Origin: PVC group bacterium
Lineage (GTDB): Bacteria; Verrucomicrobiota; Kiritimatiellia; SS1-B-03-39; UBA6053
Length of the DNA: 36,189 nucleotides
Reading direction: 5' to 3'
Assembly (NCBI GenBank): GCA_003565035.1
Contig: PXDP01000253.1
Coordinates: 1-36,189 of the forward strand
The notes under the pieces: model-generated
What the model was told of the DNA's origin: nothing
Seen by the model: the letters and a program-made list of their open reading frames with translations, nothing else
The model's database searches: none
Shown: in pieces, positions 31,972 through 36,189 of the stretch
Numbering within the stretch: the first letter of the stretch is position 1
Layout: every line of letters starts with the position of its first letter
Program-made: the position numbers and the translations under genes

Positions 31972-33502
31972 AGTCCGCCCGCCGCCAGTCCCAGGTGTTG
32001 CGGAAGCGCGTTCTGGCGGTTTCCCAGGCCTGCCGCTCCTGCGGCTCGAAGGTTTGAGGCGGGAAGGAGTTCATGATGAGCGCGCGGCCTTCATGCAGAT
32101 CGCTCAGGTGACCGGCGGCGACAAGTTGACTGAGGAGATTGCCGAGGGCGGTGGCCTCGACCGGACCGGCGAGCACTTTGCGGCCAAGCGCATTGGCGGT
32201 GAATTGGTTGAGAAGGTTGTTCTGACATCCGCCGCCGACCACGTGAAGGGTGCCCAGCGTTTTGCCGGTGAGGTGGGCCAGATGGTCGATGCTGACGCTG
32301 TACATGATCGCGAGGCTTTCGTAGACCATGCGGGTGATGGCGCCGCGGGTTTCGGGGACGGGCTGGCCGGTGGCGGCACAGGCTTCTTTGAGTTTGGCGG
32401 GCATGTCTCCGCGCTTGGCGAAGCGGGGGTCATCGGGGTCGATAAAACTGACGAAGGGTTCGGCGGCTTCCGCTTCAGCCACGAGCTGGTCCCAGGTGAG
32501 GTCCTCCTCCTGGTCCCAGATGCGTTTGCACTCCTGCATCAGCCACATACCACAGTGGTTTTTGAGCAGGCGGATCTGTCCGGTGGTGTCCCGCTCGTTG
32601 GTAAAGGCGAGGTTGAAGGATTCCTCGTTGATCACCGCGTTATCGACGCGGGTGCCAAGCAGGGACCAGGTGCCGGAGGAGAGGAAGATTTCGCCCTCGC
32701 CGTCGACGGTGGAGGCATCGGATTCGCTGTCGAACGCCAGAGGAACCCCGGTGTAAGCAGACGCCGTGTCGTGGCTGCCGACGGTGACGACCTGCGCGCT
32801 GTTGAGTCCGGTGATTTCCGCGATGGCGGGGAGGAGGGGGCCGAGATGGGTGCCGGGCGGGGTGATGTCGCGAAAGAGTTTCCGGGGCAGTTCCAGGCGG
32901 TCGATGAGATCCCAGGCCCACTCGCCGGTGTCGGCACTGACGAGTTGCAGGGTGCTGGCGATGGTGGCTTCGTTGGCGGCGATGCCGGTGAGCCAGTAGT
33001 TGAAGAGGTCGGGCATGGGCAGGATGCGTTCGGCGGCGGCGAGCCGTCCGGGATTTTGCGCCTGTTCGGCCAGCAACTGGAACAGGGTGTTGAAGGGCAT
33101 GAACTGATTGCCGGTGGCCCGGTAGATGTCCTCTTTGGGCACGCGGGCAAAGGCGGTGTCCATGAGATCGTCGGTGCGGCTGTCGCGGTATTGCACGGGA
33201 ATGCCCAGAAGGCTGCCGGCGGCATCTAGGAGTCCGTAATCCACGCCCCAGGTGTCGATACCGATGCTGACCACCCGGTCGCCGTAGGTGTCGGCCGCGC
33301 GCTTCAGGCCCTCCAGAATATCGGCGAACTGACGGGTGACGTTCCAGTGCCAGGTGCCGTTGAGGTGAATGCCGTTATTGGGGAAACGGTGGATTTCTTC
33401 GAGGTGCAGCCGCTGGTCGGCGTACGATCCGGCCATGACGCGGCCGGACCCGGCGCCAAAATCCACGGCCAGAAATACGGGAGAGTTTGTGGTGTCTATC
33501 AT
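31958..33502 (-). CDS. rhaB: Rhamnulokinase
   Basis: 514 residues from the ATG at 33502 (a TTG at 33514 is the alternative). It is a FGGY-family sugar kinase: VDFGAGSGRVMAGSY (phosphate 1, about 11-25), GIDTWGVDYGLL (about 81-92, the catalytic Asp/sugar site), LSSGTWSLLG (about 273-282), and THVVGGGCQNNLLNQFTANA-like adenosine motif (LHVVGGGCQNNLLNQF at about 428-443). The overall pattern, including YRDSRTDDLMD, is that of L-rhamnulokinase, which phosphorylates L-rhamnulose; fuculokinase is less likely. No rhaA or rhaD is in the window. Confidence 0.85.
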   Translation of the reverse strand: MIDTTNSPVFLAVDFGAGSGRVMAGSYADQRLHLEEIHRFPNNGIHLNGTWHWNVTRQFADILEGLKRAADTYGDRVVSIGIDTWGVDYGLLDAAGSLLGIPVQYRDSRTDDLMDTAFARVPKEDIYRATGNQFMPFNTLFQLLAEQAQNPGRLAAAERILPMPDLFNYWLTGIAANEATIASTLQLVSADTGEWAWDLIDRLELPRKLFRDITPPGTHLGPLLPAIAEITGLNSAQVVTVGSHDTASAYTGVPLAFDSESDASTVDGEGEIFLSSGTWSLLGTRVDNAVINEESFNLAFTNERDTTGQIRLLKNHCGMWLMQECKRIWDQEEDLTWDQLVAEAEAAEPFVSFIDPDDPRFAKRGDMPAKLKEACAATGQPVPETRGAITRMVYESLAIMYSVSIDHLAHLTGKTLGTLHVVGGGCQNNLLNQFTANALGRKVLAGPVEATALGNLLSQLVAAGHLSDLHEGRALIMNSFPPQTFEPQERQAWETARTRFRNTWDWRRADFNSL

Positions 33503-33553
33503 GCGTGGGTTCAACGAAACAGGATGGATCTTGTCGAGAAAATTTTAGGCGGT

Positions 33554-33577
33554 CTCGTTGCCTCGTTGCCTCGTTGC
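33554..33577. repeat. Three tandem copies of CTCGTTGC
   Basis: CTCGTTGC occurs exactly three times in a row, in the intergenic region between rhaB and the nucleotidyltransferase gene. It could expand or contract by slippage. Confidence 0.85.
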
Positions 33578-33633
33578 CTTTCACCCGCAACCAATAAAGA
33601 TGCGCCCGCGGGTGAGTTGTGCGTAACATAGGA

Positions 33634-33662
33634 TTGTCAAAGAGGGCTGTTTCTGATTTAAC
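33634..33662 (+). promoter_or_regulatory. Candidate promoter of the nucleotidyltransferase/kinase pair
   Basis: TTGTCA (33634-33639), a 17-base spacer and TTTAAC (33657-33662), ending 6 bases before the ATG at 33669. No ribosome binding site is visible, again pointing to a leaderless start. Confidence 0.4.
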
Positions 33663-33668
33663 CCACGC

Positions 33669-34523
33669 ATGATGAATATTGAACGAGCTGTAATCACCGC
33701 CGCGGGCCCCGGTCAGCGTGGCATTCCTTTGCAAACGTTGGTGGACCGGGACGGGGTTCCGCGTTCGGCGCTGGCGATTTTGCTGCGGGATATTCAGGAT
33801 GCAGGCATTCGCAAGGTGGCGGTGGTGATTCGTCCCGGCGACGAGGAGGCCTACCTGGAAGCGGCGGGGGAGCTGGCGGAGGGGCTGACCTTTCTGCCGC
33901 AGGAGCAGCCGCTGGGCTACGGGCACGCGCTTTCGCTGGCGGCGGCGTTTACGGAGGAGCAGGCGTTTTTGCATCTGGTGGGGGATCATTTGTGCGTGAG
34001 CGATGCGGCGGCGGGCTGTGCGCGGCAGTTGGTGGAGGTGGCCCGGGCGGAGGCCTGCGCGGTGTCGGCGGTGCAGGCGACCCGTGAAACCACGCTTTCG
34101 CTGTACGGCGCGGTGGGCGGGCTGAAGGTTCCGGGGGCGGAGCATCTGTACCGGGTGGAGTGCGTGCGGGAAAAACCGACACCCACGGTGGCGGAACAGG
34201 AGCTGGTGGTGCCGGGCCTGCGGGCGGCCCATTATTTGTGCTTTTTTGGGATGCATGTGCTGACTCCGGGGGTGATGGAGGCTCTGTCCGTCCGTCTGGC
34301 GGCGGCGGAGGGGACTCCGGTGAATCTTTCGGCCGCGCTGGATGATTTGGCCCGCCGCGAAAAGTATCTGGCTTTTGAAATCAGCGGCCACCGTCACAAC
34401 CTGGGCGTGCCCTACGGTTTGTTTCAGGCGCAACTGGCCCTGGCACTGCGCGGGGTGGACCGGGATCAGGTGCTGGCGGAGATGGTGACACTGCTGGCGC
34501 AGCGCGGCGGAGGTCTTGCGTGA
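33669..34523 (+). CDS. GalU-like sugar nucleotidyltransferase with altered signature
   Basis: 284 residues. The fold is that of the GalU-type NTP-transferase family: AVITAAGPGQRG at the N-terminus, LPQEQPLGYGHALSLAAAFT (about 77-96, the 'QxxPLGxGHA' loop) and HLVGDHLCV (about 102-110). The nucleotide signature normally reads GxGTRFLPATK..PKEMLP; here it is shortened to GPGQRGIPLQTLVDRDG and the catalytic Lys is not evident, so activity or substrate may differ. It overlaps the next gene by GTGA, indicating translational coupling. With the L-fucokinase-like kinase it may form a two-gene sugar activation pair resembling the bifunctional FKP enzyme of Bacteroides (inference). Confidence 0.7.
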   Translation: MMNIERAVITAAGPGQRGIPLQTLVDRDGVPRSALAILLRDIQDAGIRKVAVVIRPGDEEAYLEAAGELAEGLTFLPQEQPLGYGHALSLAAAFTEEQAFLHLVGDHLCVSDAAAGCARQLVEVARAEACAVSAVQATRETTLSLYGAVGGLKVPGAEHLYRVECVREKPTPTVAEQELVVPGLRAAHYLCFFGMHVLTPGVMEALSVRLAAAEGTPVNLSAALDDLARREKYLAFEISGHRHNLGVPYGLFQAQLALALRGVDRDQVLAEMVTLLAQRGGGLA

Positions 34524-36189
34524 CCCCGGTGCTGGCGCTGATTCAGGCGGAGGGGGGGGATCGGGACCGGGCACTGGATGCTCTGGTAGCGGGCCTTTCG
34601 CTGGAAGGCTTGTGGGCGGTCTGCCGCGAGCTGGATGATTTTCAGAAGCAGAGCGGCAATTTGTACGAGCGGGTGCGGGCGCTGTTTTTTCTGCATGCGC
34701 TTTTCCGCTATCATTTGCCGCGGACACCGGGGCTGTCCACGGACGGCCGGATTCCGTATGAGGGAGTGCGTCTGCTGCACCGGCGCCGCTTTGAGGAGGC
34801 GCTGGAGCTGTTTATGGGGACGGCGCGTGAGGCGGGTTTGTCGGATCCGCTGTGCAGCGCGGTGGCGGAGGCGGCGCATCAGCTTGCGATCCAGAATTTG
34901 GCGAATCAGGTGCGCAAATCGGTGCGGTCGGTGCGGGGGAATCAGTGGATGTTCCGGCTGGGCCATGTGGCGGATCAGACGCTGCGGGTTCGCCGGGAGC
35001 TGCGGACACCGGGGGCAAACGGGCTGTATCCGCTGCTGCGGGAGCAGACCCCGGTGCGCATGGATCTGACGCACAGCGGGTGGAGCGATATTTTCTTTTT
35101 GGGGATGGATTATCCGGAAGGCGCACGGGTGATCAATGTGTCGATTGATCTGGCGGTGCATGGGCGGGGGCAGGCGCCGGCGCCGCCGGTGCAGGCGTAT
35201 CTGCGGGTGATTGATGAGCCGGTGCTGCGACTGGTATCGGTGGATCTGGGGGTGAAAGCGGATGTGGCGTCGCTTGCGGATGTGTATGATTTTGCCAAGG
35301 ATTATCTGGGATTGCTGAAGGCGGCGGTGATTGCCTCCGGGCTGGTGCCGCCGGGGATGGAGGGCTCGGGGCAGAAACTGTCGGATGTCCTGTCGGGGCT
35401 GGTGGGTCCGGGGCAGGGCCTGGAGCTGGTGAGCCATGTGAATGGAATTCCGAAGGGCTCGCGGCTGGCGGTTTCGACGAATTTGCTGGCCTCGCTGATT
35501 GCGGTATGCATGCGGGCCACCGGTCAGACGCAGGCGATGTCGGGCGGACTGACGGAGGCGGAGCGGCGGATTGTGGCCTCGCGGGCAATTCTGGGGGAGT
35601 GGCTGGGCGGTTCGGGCGGAGGCTGGCAGGACAGCGGCGGGGTGTGGCCGGGAATCAAGCTGATCGAGGGCTGCGAGGCCGGTCCGGCCGATCCGGAATT
35701 CGGGGTCAGCCGCGGGTGCCTGCTGCCGAAACACAGGATTTTGACCGGGGAGGATGTGCCGCCGGATTCCCGCCGCAAGCTGGCGGAGAGCCTGATTCTC
35801 GTTCACGGGGGCATGGCCCAGAACGTGGGGCCGATCCTGGAAATGGTGACCGAAAAATATTTGCTGCGTTCCGGTGCGGAGTGGACTGCGCGTCAGGAGG
35901 CACTGACCTATCTGGATGAAGTGCTCGGGGCTCTGAAGGCTGGGGATATCCGCGAACTGGGGGCGATCACCACCCGGAATTTCACCGGACCGCTCCAGGC
36001 GATTATTCCCTGGGCGACCAATCATTACACTGAGACGCTGATCCGGCTGACGCGCGGGCGATTCGGGGACGCGTTTTGGGGGTTCTGGATGTTGGGCGGA
36101 ATGTCTGGCGGCGGGATGGGCTTCATTGTGGACCCGTCCGTGCGCGCCGAGGCACAGGCCTTTCTGTTGGAGACGATGGGGCGGGTGAA
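34520..36189 (+). CDS. L-fucokinase-like GHMP kinase, partial (runs off window)
   Basis: A GTG at 34520 overlaps the TGA of the nucleotidyltransferase, and the frame stays open for 556 codons to the end. The N-terminal ~170 residues are helical. Then TPVRMDLTHSGWSDIFFLG (about residues 177-195) resembles the first GHMP kinase motif of FKP-type fucokinases (SPVRxDxAGGWSD). IPKGSRLAVSTNLLASLIAV (about 309-328) is a divergent phosphate-binding motif 2. GGSGGGWQDSGGVWPGIKLI (about 363-382) and MSGGGMGFIVDP (about 530-541) match the sugar-kinase region and motif 3. It should phosphorylate an L-fucose-like sugar at C1. G8 at 34552-34559 lies at codons 11-13. Confidence 0.8.
   Translation, partial: MTPVLALIQAEGGDRDRALDALVAGLSLEGLWAVCRELDDFQKQSGNLYERVRALFFLHALFRYHLPRTPGLSTDGRIPYEGVRLLHRRRFEEALELFMGTAREAGLSDPLCSAVAEAAHQLAIQNLANQVRKSVRSVRGNQWMFRLGHVADQTLRVRRELRTPGANGLYPLLREQTPVRMDLTHSGWSDIFFLGMDYPEGARVINVSIDLAVHGRGQAPAPPVQAYLRVIDEPVLRLVSVDLGVKADVASLADVYDFAKDYLGLLKAAVIASGLVPPGMEGSGQKLSDVLSGLVGPGQGLELVSHVNGIPKGSRLAVSTNLLASLIAVCMRATGQTQAMSGGLTEAERRIVASRAILGEWLGGSGGGWQDSGGVWPGIKLIEGCEAGPADPEFGVSRGCLLPKHRILTGEDVPPDSRRKLAESLILVHGGMAQNVGPILEMVTEKYLLRSGAEWTARQEALTYLDEVLGALKAGDIRELGAITTRNFTGPLQAIIPWATNHYTETLIRLTRGRFGDAFWGFWMLGGMSGGGMGFIVDPSVRAEAQAFLLETMGRV

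Larger units (their letters stand above)
33498..33673. promoter_or_regulatory. Divergent control region bounded by 14-bp inverted repeats
   Basis: ATCATGCGTGGGTT (33498-33511) and its exact reverse complement AACCCACGCATGAT (33660-33673) sit at the two ends. Each copy contains the ATG of the gene it faces (rhaB at 33502, nucleotidyltransferase at 33669) and overlaps the candidate -10 box. Minus-strand boxes resemble TCGACA-17-TTGAAC. A shared operator silencing both genes is a simple reading. Confidence 0.55.

Noticed and set aside
32054..33229. Plus-strand frame of 391 codons opposite rhaB
   Set aside because: No domain signature, strongly Gly/Asp/Val biased; rhaB on the other strand is well supported.
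34466..36025. Minus-strand open frame of 519 codons at the right end
   Set aside because: Arg/Gln/His/Pro-rich low-complexity sequence antisense to the kinase gene, which has GHMP motifs in the right order.
1..36189. CRISPR array, tRNA, rRNA or complete insertion sequence
   Set aside because: No regularly spaced direct repeats of 25-40 bases, no cloverleaf-like tRNA segments or rRNA stretches, and no transposase motifs were seen.

Overview
The window looks like chromosomal DNA of a Gram-negative, GC-rich bacterium of the PVC superphylum. Kiritimatiellota or a neighbouring Verrucomicrobiota lineage is my best guess. This rests on the many exported TPR proteins and lipoproteins, an outer-membrane barrel, an ExbB/ExbD operon carried with TPR proteins, a PA14-type membrane protein, and a rhamnulokinase beside an L-fucokinase-like gene. 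The taxonomic call is an inference by eye; no marker comparison was run. I see no rRNA, tRNA, CRISPR array or complete insertion sequence.

Layout. 1-450: the start of a Fic-domain gene (minus strand, cut by the window edge), with five copies of a TTTATTAAG/CTTAATAAA motif upstream. 450-4050: small envelope and hypothetical genes, including a two-gene operon (outer-membrane barrel, then membrane-anchored coiled-coil protein) that ends in a clear terminator. 4170-8720: housekeeping enzymes (a metallo-beta-lactamase-fold exonuclease, trmJ, serS, an exported Mn-type superoxide dismutase) and an exported protein that looks like an archaemetzincin stripped of its zinc ligands. 8840-14254: one operon of two exported TPR proteins followed by ExbB and two ExbD proteins. 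14261-17280: a lipoprotein and a free-standing elongation factor G. 17311-22168: a lower-GC glycan island encoding a methyltransferase-GT2-GT4 protein and a sulfotransferase-methyltransferase protein. 22332-28275: envelope proteins (EF-hand-like/membrane protein, PA14 protein, secreted HIRAN-like protein, lipoprotein, TPR lipoprotein). 28279-30033: leuA with a complete leader: promoter, a leader peptide of 22 residues with five consecutive leucines, and an attenuator hairpin. 30164-36189: an exported coiled-coil protein, a lipoprotein with an HEGGH motif, rhaB, and a divergent pair encoding a GalU-like nucleotidyltransferase and an L-fucokinase-like GHMP kinase (cut by the window end).

How the parts may fit. 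The ExbB/ExbD operon should give a proton-driven inner-membrane motor whose partners include the TPR proteins; no classical TonB is present, though the PA14 protein at 24472-25653 has a transducer-like layout. The glycan island probably builds, methylates and sulfates a surface polysaccharide. The deoxy-sugar kinases at the right end may feed L-rhamnose or L-fucose into catabolism or activated-sugar salvage.

The best-supported unusual system is the leuA attenuator, because the leader peptide appears to be translated from a leaderless or nearly leaderless transcript. Next are the paired operator-like repeats over both start codons of the rhaB/nucleotidyltransferase divergent region, the sulfotransferase-methyltransferase junction with an internal ribosome binding site, and the degenerate archaemetzincin.
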